A DNA stretch of 64,000 bases, taken from assembly GCA_016271365.2 (NCBI GenBank), contig CM028129.1:1003111501-1003175500 (forward strand), read 5' to 3'. Of the stretch, positions 32,738 through 42,880 are shown piece after piece. A model generated the notes under the pieces. That model did not search any database, had not been told where the DNA came from, and saw only the letters and a program-made list of their open reading frames with translations. Source of the stretch: Neoceratodus forsteri (Eukaryota > Chordata > Ceratodontiformes > Ceratodontidae). How positions within the stretch are numbered: the first letter of the stretch is position 1; every line of letters starts with the position of its first letter. Position numbers and translations under genes: made by a program.

Positions 32738-33027
32738 AAAATACACTCACTTTTCCACAATTTACATCAGCTCTGCTGACTGCCCTTGATTAACAACTGC
32801 TGGCCAGCACACAAGTGCACCACTGTCACATAGCAAGGGATGACAAATCACAACATCTGCTGGAGTCCCTTGCATTATGACATCCTAACCAATGCAGAAC
32901 GAAAAGTCATTCTGCGTAAGTGAGGACGTCACTACTGCAGAAGAACAACTTTTTGCGGTGTATGGATTTCCATACACAATCACATTCCACCATGCACTAT
33001 AGTGCTATTCATACGTGCTGTCCCAAA
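32738..33027. repeat. 290-bp repeat, left copy
   Basis: It is directly repeated at 35,408-35,709 with about 88% identity by eye, from acactcacttttccac to the satellite sequence beyond gtgctattcatac. It contains the near-palindrome tgtatggatttccatacaca. Both copies run into satellite units on the right, and the pogo-type transposase lies between them. Confidence 0.8.
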
Positions 33028-33394
33028 GCACATTATAACACAATGAGTTAGATACTGGTAAAGCAGTCAACAATGGAATAGTATTTGGATTTATTTATAG
33101 TGCTATTCAAGCACACTGTCCCAAAGCACTTTATAAAACAATGAGCTAGATACTGGTAGAGCAGTCAAGAATAGAATAGTATTTGGATTTATATATAGTA
33201 CGATTCATACACAGTCCCAAAGCACTTTATAAAACAGTGAGTTAGATACTGGTAGAGCAGTCAAAAATGGAATAGTATTTGGATTTATATAGTGCTATTC
33301 ATACACACTGTTCCAAAGCACTTTGTAAAACGATGAATTAGATACTGGTAGAGCAGTCAAGAATGGAATAGTATTTGGATTATTATATATTTAG
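33000..33394. repeat. Satellite array, fourth block (~98-bp unit, subfamily B)
   Basis: Four tandem copies carrying ctggtagagcagtcaagaat, the variant that replaces gtgactgcagaa of subfamily A. Cut at about 33,395 by a palindromic element. Confidence 0.9.
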
Positions 33395-33556
33395 GATAGT
33401 GTATGGGTAACCATACACTACAAAGCTATTCTGCCACTGAGTAGATACAATGCTGACTGATGACCTTGAGAGCGAAGTCTGAGAGGTCCCCAAGTTGGCA
33501 TTGTATCCACGAGGTGAAAGAATAACTGAGTAGTGTATGGGTAACCATACACTGGA
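33395..33556. repeat. Palindromic element with gtgtatgg...ccatacac ends
   Basis: Both ends carry the 22-base near-palindrome made of agtgtatgg, gtaa and ccatacact (33,398-33,419 and 33,532-33,553). Inner segments acaatgctgac and ttggcattgt also pair. The motif CCATACACTACA at 33,411-33,422 is matched inversely at 35,382-35,393, beyond the transposase gene, so this may be the left end of that transposon. Confidence 0.6.
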
Positions 33557-35393
33557 CCATATATAATAGAACCCCAGAGGTACAAACCCCAGAGATACAA
33601 ACCCTAAAGATCTGAAACGACCAATCAACCGAACACCCCACTCACACCCACCCCCCCCTTCCTCTCATGGCCAATAGCGTTGCCTTTTGTTCTTTAAATG
33701 TCATCACAGAATGCCCATTTGAAACTCCGGCGGCAGTAATGGCTTGAAAAAATAAAGATGTCCACCTGTGAGTCACAGGAGACTGGTGCGGTGAAAAAGT
33801 GCTGTATTGTAGGAAAAGCAGCTGATGAAGAGTTCTACAAAGCCATGCACCTGTGGTTCAGCCAGGAAAGGTGAAAGGGGGCACCAATAAGCGGTGTTAT
33901 AGTCATGGAGAAGGCTAAGCTGCTGTATGGTCAAATGTACCCAGACTGAGAAGAGACTAACTTTAAAGTGAGTTCTGGGTGGTTGTTTTGATTCAAAAAC
34001 AGACACAGCATTAGGCAGCTGGGGCTACGGGGGAGTCAATGTCTGCCAATACTGCTGCTGCAGAAACTTTCAAAAAAAACTTGCAGGCATTCTTGGATGA
34101 ATACGAACTGACCTGGGACCAACTCTTTAATTGTGATGACACTGGTCTTTACTGGCATCTCTTGCCAAACACAACCTTAGCTGGTGGAATGGAGAAAGAG
34201 GTAAAGAACTTTAAAAACTCTAAGGACCATGTTACCCTAATGGCAACAGCCAATGCAAGCAGTGATTTCAGGCTCCCTGTGGTGTTCATACACAAACGCA
34301 CCAAACCAAGTTTTGCTGCAGTGAACATAAACTCTCTCCCTGTCCATTACTACAGTCAAAGGAGCATGTGGATGGACAGAAATATTTTTTTGATTGGTAT
34401 TTCCATCACTTTGCACCCCTTGTCAAAGAATATCTCATCTCAAAATCACTCCCACAGTGTGCCATCTTATTAATGGACAATGCCCCCTCACGCCAAGCAT
34501 CAGAGAGCTTGATAACTATGGATGGATGTTTTCAATGTCTCTTCTTGCCTCCTAATGTTATTAGCCTGATACAGCCTATGGATCAGGGATGCTGGAAAAT
34601 TTAAAGCATCGCTACAAATGCAATCTGCTACGTTGTCTGCTGTTTGAGTCTACACATTTTGAAAATTACACAGCATTTGTTACGAACCTATCCATTAAAG
34701 ATGCTGTCTACATGTGTGCAGGCTCATGGTCTGAGATTGGCGACGAGCCCCTGAAGAGGTCCTGGAACAAGATCTTTACATGTGCTGACATTGACATTAA
34801 TGAGTCACAGCCGATAGAGCGGAATGCCGATGAGGTGCCAGATGTTAACTTCAGTGAGGAGAGAGAGAGCACGTCCAGCTGACACATGAAGACAGGAGGA
34901 ATGGCTCAACACAGACATCTCAGAAAATGGGCACCAAGTCCTATCAGATCAAGCAATCATAGACCTGGCAAGGAAGTGCCTGCAGACAGTGGGAGTGATT
35001 CAGATGATGAGCAGGATGAGACAGCTGCAGTTCCTCACAGTACAGCAGAGGAGTGCTTCTCAATGTATGTAAAGTGGCTCGAGCAACAGGTAGAAGCCAC
35101 ACCTATGAGCCTGATGTTGCTACAAGATCTCCACACAATAGCTGCCAAAAAAAGCTCAAAAATTTTTAAAACTGCCAATATTTTCTCTAATGCTGAGTCT
35201 TAAAGACTACACATTTGCACTTTTTAAAAGTGCTGCAATCACTTTAATAAAGTGTTTTTCTATTCATTGATGTGTCATTTGGTTTGTTTTTTATTTGATA
35301 TAAAAACTATTTCACAGATACAAATTTTTCAGAGTTATCAACATCTAATTTCTCATACTATTCATAACTCTTTGGTTCTACTGTAGTGTATGG
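33411..35393 (+). mobile_element. pogo/Tigger-type DNA transposon, candidate boundaries
   Basis: The transposase remnant (33,780-35,203) lies between CCATACACTACA (33,411-33,422) and TGTAGTGTATGG (35,382-35,393), perfect 12-bp inverted copies. A polyadenylation signal aataaa follows the stop (about 35,246). No clear TA duplication could be fixed, so the ends are provisional. The element interrupts the ~98-bp satellite array. Confidence 0.6.
33780..35203 (+). pseudogene. pogo/Tigger (jerky-like) DDE transposase, broken
   Basis: The CENP-B-like DNA-binding half is read at 33,810-34,030 as EEFYKAMHLWFSQER, GAPISGVIVMEKAKLLYGQM and FKNRHSIRQLGL, interrupted by three in-frame TGA codons. A frame change leads into 34,039-34,473, whose NCDDTGLYWHLLPN holds the first catalytic Asp. 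A second change leads to 34,368-34,604 with ILLMDNAPSRQA (second Asp) and FLPPNVISLIQPMDQG (third Asp). The frame then shifts to 34,589-34,882 and finally to the acidic C-terminal part 34,886-35,203 (SDSDDEQDE). All three catalytic Asp residues survive. The family cuts and pastes DNA at TA sites. Close relatives have been domesticated in vertebrates (JRK, TIGD), but the breaks here argue for a dead transposon. Confidence 0.85.
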
Positions 35394-35407
35394 CGACTGA
35401 AAATTAA

Positions 35408-35709
35408 AAAAAAAAACACTCACTTTTCCACATTTTACATCGGCTCTGCCAACCGCCCTTGATCAACAACTGCTGGCCAGCACGTGCATATGCCACTCTC
35501 ACACAGCAAGGGACAATGAATCACAATGTCTACTGGAATCCCTTGCATTATGCCGTCCTCACTAATGCAGAACAAAAAGTCATTCTGCATTAGTGAGGAC
35601 GTCACTACTGCAGCAGAATGACTTTTTGCGGTGTTTGGATTTCCATACACAATCACATTCTACCATACACTACGGTGCTATTCATACACACTGTCCCAAA
35701 ACACATTAG
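35408..35709. repeat. 290-bp repeat, right copy
   Basis: Second copy of 32,738-33,027, again ending in satellite sequence (gtgctattcatacacactgt). It is cut at about 35,708 by the minus-strand LINE. Confidence 0.8.
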
Positions 35710-37533
35710 TTCAAGTTCAAGTTTATTGCAGGAAAACTCCATTGAGCAAGCTCATTTACAAGGAGGTCCTTAATCATGTACACAGTCAGGAGACTTTGCA
35801 TAAAAAGGCAACATACAAAAAGCAAAATTACACAATATACACATAAGATTAATATGCATCAATTCATATTAGTACCTCAAAGCAAAATGAGGCATAGTAA
35901 GGTTCATATAATACCAGGTGTTCAATTACAACAGTGCAGGGTAGGGATTATTAGCACAAGATAGTGGCAAGTAGAAAATGTGGGGACTGGACTGAGACAA
36001 GAGAGAGTAGTTAAGTAAAAGGGAGGGGTTCAAAATAACAAGAGAACATAGTGGAATACGATGGAGGGGTAGATAAAGAGTGGTAAGAGGAGGGAGTGGG
36101 CTGAAGAGAGAGGGGGAAGAAGATATAGGTAAAGAAGGCAAGGACAGAAGAAGGTTTTGAGAATAACTGAATGGTTTCATGTCCTGGCAAGTGTTGATTC
36201 CAGGTGGATGTTCGTAAGGATATGAGGGCAGGAAAGAGGCTTAAAAGCAGTTACAAATATCTTTTAATTTGGATGCAGTTAACTCTTTGAAGAAATTAAC
36301 TGAGACCATACTGGATAGTTTCAGGGTGGATTGGAGTCGGTTCCAGATTGTTGGAAGAGCTTATGATACAGCACATTTACCAAATGTGGTGCGAGTCGTA
36401 GGCACGTCTAGGAAGATGAAGTCAGATTTCCTGAGAGAATATGCACAGTGGGAAATACTGATGAGAGATGTGAGGTAGCTCGGCAGTTTGTTCAGGAGTA
36501 ACTTGAGGGTTCAAATACCAGCATGAAGCAGACGTCTAGTGATAAGTGATGTCCAGCCAACAGCTGTGTAAAGGTCACAGTGGTGGGTTCGGTAAGGGGA
36601 TTTGGTGATAAACCGCGGGGGGCGATGGTAAAGTATGTCCAACTTATTTAGGTTTGAGATTGCAGAGAAGCTGTAAATTAGGTCCCCATAATGAAGTAAG
36701 GAAAGGAATGTGGCCTGCACGAGCCTAATTCTAGTTTCTATCAGAAAGGGTGACTTGTTTCTGAAAAAGAAACCTAACCTAGCTTGTTGCCTTCTGGAGA
36801 AGTCCTCAAGATGATCACTGAAAGTGAGTTTGTTATCTAACCAAATGCCAAGATATTTAAATTTGGGGACAACTTCCAAGGGTTTGCCTAACAAGGTAGT
36901 AATAAAGTCCTTCGATAGACCTGGGGGGGAGCGGTAGATGAGTTACTAAGAATAAAAATCATAGCCTTAGTTTTCTTAGCATTAAGAAGGAGCTTAGCAT
37001 TAATGAGGTTAGTTTCCAGCTGAGCAAAGTCAGCTTGCAGTACATCCTTTACTTCAGACAACATAGAGCCAGAAGTGTACAGAACTCTGTCATCCGCAAA
37101 AAAATGTAGGTTGGATTTGGTAATATGAGAGCCAAGCTCATTGATGTATAAGAAGAAGAGGATAGGGCCTAGAATAGAGCCTTGTGGGACTCCCCTGACA
37201 ATTGGCAAGGAGGCTGAGTATAAACCATTGGCTTTAACTTTCTGGGTCCTCCCTGCAAGGTAACTGGTGAACCACTGTGCGGTGGAGGGAGTGGCACCCA
37301 GTTTAGTAAAGCTGGCTGTTAGTATGTTGTAATCAATGGTGTCAAAAGCTTTACTTAGATCTAGGAAGATTGCACCAGTGACCTTTTTGGTATCCATAGC
37401 AGAGATCCAGTCATTGGTGACTTTAGCCGGTGCTGTGATGGTGCTGTGCTTAGGGCGGAAGCCAGATTGAGTTGGGTTTAAGAGTGAGAAGGTTTCAATG
37501 TGAAGTTTTAATTGACTGTAGATCAGTTTTTCG
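35708..37533 (-). pseudogene. L2/Rex1-like LINE, 5'-truncated
   Basis: The minus-strand frame entered near 37,533 (satellite sequence precedes it) runs to 36,888 with LNPTQSGFRPKHSTITA, AIFLDLSKAFDTIDYNIL, GVPQGSILGPILF and FADDRVLYT, where the catalytic F-A-D-D is intact. After a one-base shift it continues at 36,894-36,511 with FKYLGIWLDNKLTFSDH and THHCDLYTAVGWTSLITRR. The rest of the 3' region extends to 35,708 and ends, in element sense, with cctccttgtaaatgagcttg and a cctgcaataaacttgaact tail. The break points lie inside a satellite unit, so it inserted into the array. This is the least decayed LINE in the window. Confidence 0.87.
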
Positions 37534-38465
37534 AACAATGAGTTAGATACTGGTAGAGCAGTCAAGAATGGAATAGTATTTGGATTTATTTATAGTGCTA
37601 TTCATACACACTGTCCCAAAGCACTTTATAAAACAATGAGTTAGATACTGGTAGAGCAGTCAGGAATGGAACAGAATTTGGATTTATTTATAGTGTTATT
37701 CATACATGCTGTCCAACAGCACTTTATAAAACAATGAGTTAGAAACTAGTAGAGCAGTCAAGAATGGAATAATATTTGGATTATTGTATAGTGCTATTCA
37801 TGCACAGTCCCAAAGCACTTTATGAAACAATGAGTTAGATACTGGAAGAGCAGTTAAGAATAGAATAGTACTTGGATTTATTTATAGTGGTATTCATATA
37901 CACTGTCCCAAAGCACTTTGTAAAACAGTGAGTTAGATACTAGAAGAGCAGTCAAGAATGGAATAGTGTTTGGATTTATTTATAGTGCTATTCATACGCA
38001 CTGTCCCACAGCGCTTTATAAAACAATGAGTTAGATACTGGTAGAGCAGTCAGGAATGGATACTATTTGGATTATTATATAGTGCTATTTATATGCACTT
38101 TTCCAAAGCACTATAAAACAGTGAGTTAGATACTGCTAGAGCAGTCAAGAGTTGAATAGTATTTGGATTACTATATAGTGCTATTCATACATGCTGTCCC
38201 AAAGCACTTTACAAAACAATGAGTTAGATACTGGTAGAGCAGTCAAGAATGGAATAGTATTTTGATTATTATATAATGCTATTCCTACCCACTGTGCCAA
38301 AAGCACTTTATAAAACAATAAGTTAGATGCTGGTAGAGCAGTCAAGAATGGAATAGTATTTGGATTATTATATAGTGCTATTCATACACACTGTCCTGAA
38401 GCACTTTATAAAACAATGAGTTAGATACTGGTAGAGCAGTCAAGAGTGGAATCGTATTTGGATTT
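37534..38465. repeat. Satellite array, fifth block (~98-bp unit, subfamily B)
   Basis: About 9.5 tandem copies. The landmark tttattta recurs at 37,585 and 37,683, giving a 98-bp period. Each copy has agtgctattcatacacactg, ccaaagcactttataaaaca and tggtagagcagtcaagaatg with scattered substitutions. Confidence 0.95.
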
Positions 38466-38608
38466 AGGCAGGATTTTCAAAATGCTTAAATCACCCCAAA
38501 CCCCAGGTGCACTGACGATTCACCATATAGGGCTTGTGGTGATCTAATGGGAGTTTCAGTGCAAGGAGTGGTACAAGCCCTGTGCCATGGTTTGAAAATT
38601 CTGCCCTT
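38466..38608. mobile_element. Small Harbinger-like MITE
   Basis: The ends GGCAGGATTTTCAAA and TTTGAAAATTCTGCCC are inverted with one mismatch and one extra base. They are flanked by TTA on both sides, the preferred 3-bp target (TWA) of Harbinger transposons. The interior is 110 bp and non-coding. It inserted at ggat|tta of a satellite unit. Confidence 0.75.
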
Positions 38609-39291
38609 ATACTGTATAATGCCTTTCATACATTCTTATCTCTCAAATGTCCTCACCCAGGTAAGTAGCTCATATGCCCTCAAGACCTACTTATATATTA
38701 CTATGAAGATCCCCAAGTGTCGAACCCATTTTTGGGATGGCATCAATAAGTTATTTCCTCCCTGCCACATGGAATAAGCTTCAAGCTACATTAAAACTAC
38801 ACGCCCTAATACCATTAAGAGCATTCCTTAGGCTGGTCAATGAACTTGCCAGTGAGTCATGCCATTGTATTTAGACTCTCACGCTGCTTCTACCTCTTCC
38901 TCTGCTCTGTCTGGGTCCAATCAGGCACTTATCCCTTGCCTTATACCTCTCCTTTGCCCAGCTGATCTTACATGGCTTCTTTCCCCTCATCCCCCCTACC
39001 ATTTTGTCCCCCGAGATGCTAGTGCCCTAGTCATGTAGCAATGTGCGTTTTCTGTTGTGTCATTACTAGTGTATCATGTTAAGATGTATAGCTTATTCTC
39101 CAGTATTCCTTTGTACAACAATGCATTACTGTATTGCATTCTGTATACCATGTTGCTTGTATTATTGCTGTATTTGAAACTGTTTTTTTTTTTTTTATGT
39201 AAATCTCTGAGTCTATTAAGTATGTTGTTTAAGGGACCTCCTTGCAAATGAGGATGCTCACTGGAATCTATCCCTTTACAATAAATTCACA
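38609..39291 (+). repeat. LINE 3' region (plus strand), L2-like tail
   Basis: The stretch ends with gggacctccttgcaaatgag and atccctttacaataaattc, the same tail type as the minus-strand LINE at 35.7 kb. Fragments such as TFWDGINKLFPP-like and SYLSNVL hint at its C-terminal coding part. A T run lies at 39,183-39,196. Confidence 0.55.
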
Positions 39292-39365
39292 ATAAACATA
39301 CTGTTCCAAAGTGTGTTACAACATACCAATGATTTAAATACTGATAGTGCAGGGACTGTATGAGA
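39292..39365. repeat. Satellite array, last partial unit
   Basis: One degenerate unit (catactgttccaaagtgtgt, then tactgatagtgcagggactg) after the LINE tail. This is the right edge of the array as seen. A GAGA run follows at 39,430-39,444. Confidence 0.65.
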
Positions 39366-39461
39366 TATACATGCAGCAACCATTAAGTGTGCTTGTAAAA
39401 CACACACATTCAGCAGTACTGCATTAGAAGAGAGAGAGAGAGAGCCGAAAGAGCTCTCCTA

Positions 39462-39708
39462 CTCTTTCAAAAACTGCCATGTGATCTATAATTTTCAGCA
39501 GGTTGCCATCAGAGCTGGACAGAAGGGATCTTAGGTTAAAGACTTATCTGAAGGATGGTATCTCCAGCAGTGCAACACCGCCTTGCTGCAGCATTACATC
39601 AGCAGTTTTGGGTGTTAATCAAAGTACCTGATGTGGGATTTGAACCTATGACCATTTAGTCTTCCTGACTCAAAGACAAGCATGCTACCAACTGAGCCAC
39701 TGGCACTA
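39462..39708 (-). repeat. tRNA-derived SINE (minus strand), second copy
   Basis: The minus strand starts gtgccagtggctcagttggt, with a B-box-like aggttcaaatccc, then the body with gagataccatccttcagat and ends at gatcacatggcagtt. It is the same family as 23.94-24.19 kb and slightly better preserved in its tRNA part. Confidence 0.78.
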
Positions 39709-40284
39709 TTCAATAAGCATTACTGCACATTAGTATTATGCACAGCAGATTGCATCCTTACCTCTGTGACCACAAGACAGAAACATAGGTAAGGGTAGAA
39801 AAAGACCTAACGTCTCTTCATTCTGCCCTAGAAAACTTCCTGGAGTTACTCTGAGTTGACTCCTCCCTCTACCTCCCACCTCCTTTATGGCGCTCCTTCT
39901 CTCCCTAGTTAATAATCCCTGTGTAGCTTTCCCAACCATTTTTAGGGCTGCTGTGTGCATAACCCTGCAGGCCTCTTGCTATAAGAAAAGGACTCAGCAC
40001 ATTCCTTCTGACCAAACAACAAGTTGGAGTTGCAACACTGTCACCTCTGTGTCCGTGAAGCACTCTGCTTGTTATCTCCATTGGAAGTCGCACTGAAGTC
40101 TCACTGCACTATTTTGTTTACTGGCAGAATACAGCACACTCCATCATGTTCAAGATGGCTGCCAAACTTTATTGTGCATGTGCAACTACTAACGCATGCA
40201 CAGTAGTGAGCAGCAGCCATCTTGGACATGGTCGACTTTGCCATCTTCTGCCATGACCACCGATTTGTTTTTTTTAAAATTATG

Positions 40285-40500
40285 GATACCCCCCACTTGA
40301 CCGTCCCTCTCAGCACCCCCCAAAGGATAACAGTGACACTGAGGGTGCCCAATCCCCCAGTGGTGTGATCATGTTTTATTGGACCTTTTTTAATACATAT
40401 ATTTTTTTATCATCTCATTCGACCCTCCCTCTCAGCAGCAACCCCTGAAACATAACAGTGACATTCTGGGTGCCCAGTCCACCAGTGTCTGTTGGACGTT
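40285..40500. repeat. Two tandem copies of the cctctcagcacc repeat
   Basis: Units at 40,290-40,365 and 40,415-40,490 share gaccctccctctcagcac-like sequence, aacagtgacactgaggg and gtgcccaatcccccagtg. The same unit occurs at 7.4, 42.9 and 49.3 kb. Confidence 0.7.
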
Positions 40501-40880
40501 TATATATATATATATATTAGAGGCAAAAAAATCCTTTTAATGCATCATTTAGGGTTGTTCCACAGCAACAAAAGTGAGGAAATTCGGTGTTAGGGTTGAA
40601 ACCCCCCTTGGACCTCTCCAGCCCACCTCCCATCCAGCATCGGGGTGCACATTGGGGTCATCGGCCCTAACTCTCACCCCATCACATGTGTAAAGAAGCT
40701 GAGGAATAGGAGAATGGGGTGAGAGTTAGGATCGACGACCCCAACACGCATGCCAATGCCGGTTGGGGGTTGGGCTGGAGGGGTCCAGGGGGGTTTCAAC
40801 CCTAACACTGAATTTCCTCACTTTTGTCACTGTGGAACAACCCTAACTGATGCATTAAACAGAGTTTTTTGCCTCTAAAG
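40500..40880. repeat. Foldback element of ~365 bp after a (TA)n run
   Basis: A (TA)n tract at 40,500-40,517 precedes the left arm (ttagaggcaaaaaaatcc onward). The arm pairs with the right arm ending gagttttttgcctctaaag. The arms extend inward for about 170 bases each with roughly 85-90% match, including tgcatcatttagggttgttc and its inverse. TTA/TAA lies at the two outer ends. No coding sequence. Confidence 0.85.
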
Positions 40881-40974
40881 TCCCTTCTTTTTTGAGAATG
40901 ATGATGAGAAATAGTGAAAGTAATGCAGCGGTGGGAGCGTGGGGCCTGAACGCCACTTAATGTCTTGTGACATA

Positions 40975-41700
40975 GTAACAGGAACAACAACACAAACAGA
41001 AGTACCAACAGTGGTGCAGATGGTAACAGAAGTGTAAATGGTAAAGGAAACGTTAATAGAAACACAAGTGCAAAGTGACGCAAAGTGAACAGTGACGCAA
41101 ATGGACATTGACGCGCATACGAAAACACAACTGGTAACATGAACAGTGATGGCAGCAGTATTTTTAATGGAAATATTAAGTGTCACAGCAAAAAGAACGC
41201 GAAAGGGAACAGAAATGCGAATGCAAGTGCACATGTAAACGCAAACCGCAACGTGCACAGGCACAGTACCGCAATTGTAAATGCAAATGGTAAAGTTAAC
41301 ATGAAGAATAATGCCAAAGGAAACAGAAATGGAAATGGCAGCAGAAATGGCGTGGCAAATGCAAACCAGAGCAGCGCGCAGGCGTAATACTGCAATTATA
41401 GCGCAAATGGTAACGGTAACAGCAAGGAAGACGCAAAACGAAAGAGAAACAGAAACGCAAATGAAAGGGCTTCAAGAAACGCAAATGGCAATGTGCACGG
41501 TGATGCAAACAGAAACAGTAGTGGAAACACAAATGGTCACAGTAACGGAAATGCAAGCGCAAATGAGAACGCAAGGGGTAACGCACACGGTGGCGTACAC
41601 AGGAACGGTAATTCAAACGGGGACATACAGGCAAGTGGAAACAGTAACTGTAACAGTAACGGAAGGGAATACCTTGTTTTTGCCGAACAGGTGCATAGAG
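40975..41700. repeat. Degenerate hexamer-like purine/A-rich tract
   Basis: Long stretch in which short words such as gcaaatg, gtaacg, gaaacg and gcaaac follow each other at about 6-base spacing. Plus-strand frames therefore read as Asn/Gly/Ser or Met/Thr/Glu-rich strings and minus-strand frames as Phe/Pro/Leu-rich strings. No unit is exactly repeated. It is an old, diverged simple-sequence array rather than a gene. Confidence 0.65.
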
Positions 41701-41769
41701 AAACACAAAGAATGCATGCATTGTAATGGGCATCGAAGCTTAAAACGAGCATTGGAAGTACTTAATTGC

Positions 41770-42880
41770 TAATATCTCATCAACCGTACGATGAAGAAAA
41801 AAAATTTAAATTTCACAGAAATCATGATTTTCCTGGCTAGGTTTTTGTTGTTACACAGCCCACGGGACTATGTAACTTGCAGCAAAAAATCTGTATCTCG
41901 CATCGTTTTCGAGATACGGGCCCCGAAAGGCGTGGCATACGCCACCATGTTAGTCTATGGAAAAAATGCCAACTTCGGAGTACCATAACTTTGCAGCCAT
42001 GCAATTTTTTTTCACCAAACCACCAAAAGGCACATCTGTGAGATCATGGCTGCGTTCCCTCTAAATTTCAGCTCAAAAGACCAAACCGTTCTTTTGCATC
42101 AGGTCGGCAAAGAACTGCTGTCATTTTGGCCATAGTCCGAAAAAGTAGTGTCATGATTTGCTAAAGCTTTCGCAAGCATTTGCGAAAGTGTCATGAGTGT
42201 GACACTACTTTGCGACACTACTTTTTCCAGAAATTTGCAAAACATATTTCTAGGGTGTTTCATCCCAAAATAAAGACATGGCTAGCATCCTGAGGGTCCG
42301 ACTAGGTAAACACAAAAATAATTGTGTCCCTAGATGGTCCCAGTTTTAAATGGCAAGCATTTTTCTGATCACCAACTGAAAACAAAATGGTGGATTTGCG
42401 ACACTACTAGGGCCATTTGTGACACTTAAAAGTGCATTTGCGACACTGTCGAACCTTTTGTTAACTTTTCCCATTGACTTATAATGGGAACTTGTTTTTT
42501 GAATAACTTTTAAACTGTTTAATATTTTTTCATGAAATATTCAAAAGGCACATCAGGGACCCTGGCCACATTTTCCCTGAAGTTTTCAGGCCAGTCGCAC
42601 AAACCGTGCGAACTGTAGTCATGAGCAAAGAATTCACCAGAAAGTGTAAATGCGCATGCAGATCACACTTAATAACTCAGCAGACATATATCCAACCAGT
42701 ACGAAAGTTGGCAGATCCCAAGATGTATGGTTCTTGATCATGCGTTCCAAATTTCAGGCAAATCTGTTGAACGGTGGCAAAGTTATTAAGCTGCAAAGTT
42801 TGACCCTTTAACCTTAAAAGTGCTACTCAACCCTAACTATGGTAGCACTACCGTGCTACCATAATATATATATATATTTT
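41770..42880. other. Non-coding repeat-like stretch with short dyads
   Basis: Sequence reads like the interior of a large non-coding DNA transposon. Repeated phrases such as caccaaaaggcacatc and aaaaggcacatcaggga occur twice. Dyads such as aaaaagtagtgtc (42,141-42,153) and gacactacttttt (42,216-42,228) are present. Nothing coding is supported. Confidence 0.4.

Noticed and set aside
33780..35203. Domesticated host gene of the JRK/TIGD type
   Set aside because: Stops and frame changes throughout, flanking inverted repeats and position inside a satellite array favour a dead transposon.
28600..39365. CRISPR-like array of ~100-bp repeats
   Set aside because: Units are contiguous with no unique spacers, AT-rich and diverged, and the context is clearly eukaryotic.
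40545..40600. Telomere-like ttagggtt words
   Set aside because: Only isolated single occurrences inside a foldback arm, mirrored in the other arm; not an interstitial telomeric array.
41139..41772. Asn/Gly/Ser-rich and Thr/Glu/Met-rich frames, and Phe/Pro/Leu-rich minus-strand frames
   Set aside because: All six frames are open because of the short-word periodicity; no start context, domain or codon pattern supports a gene.
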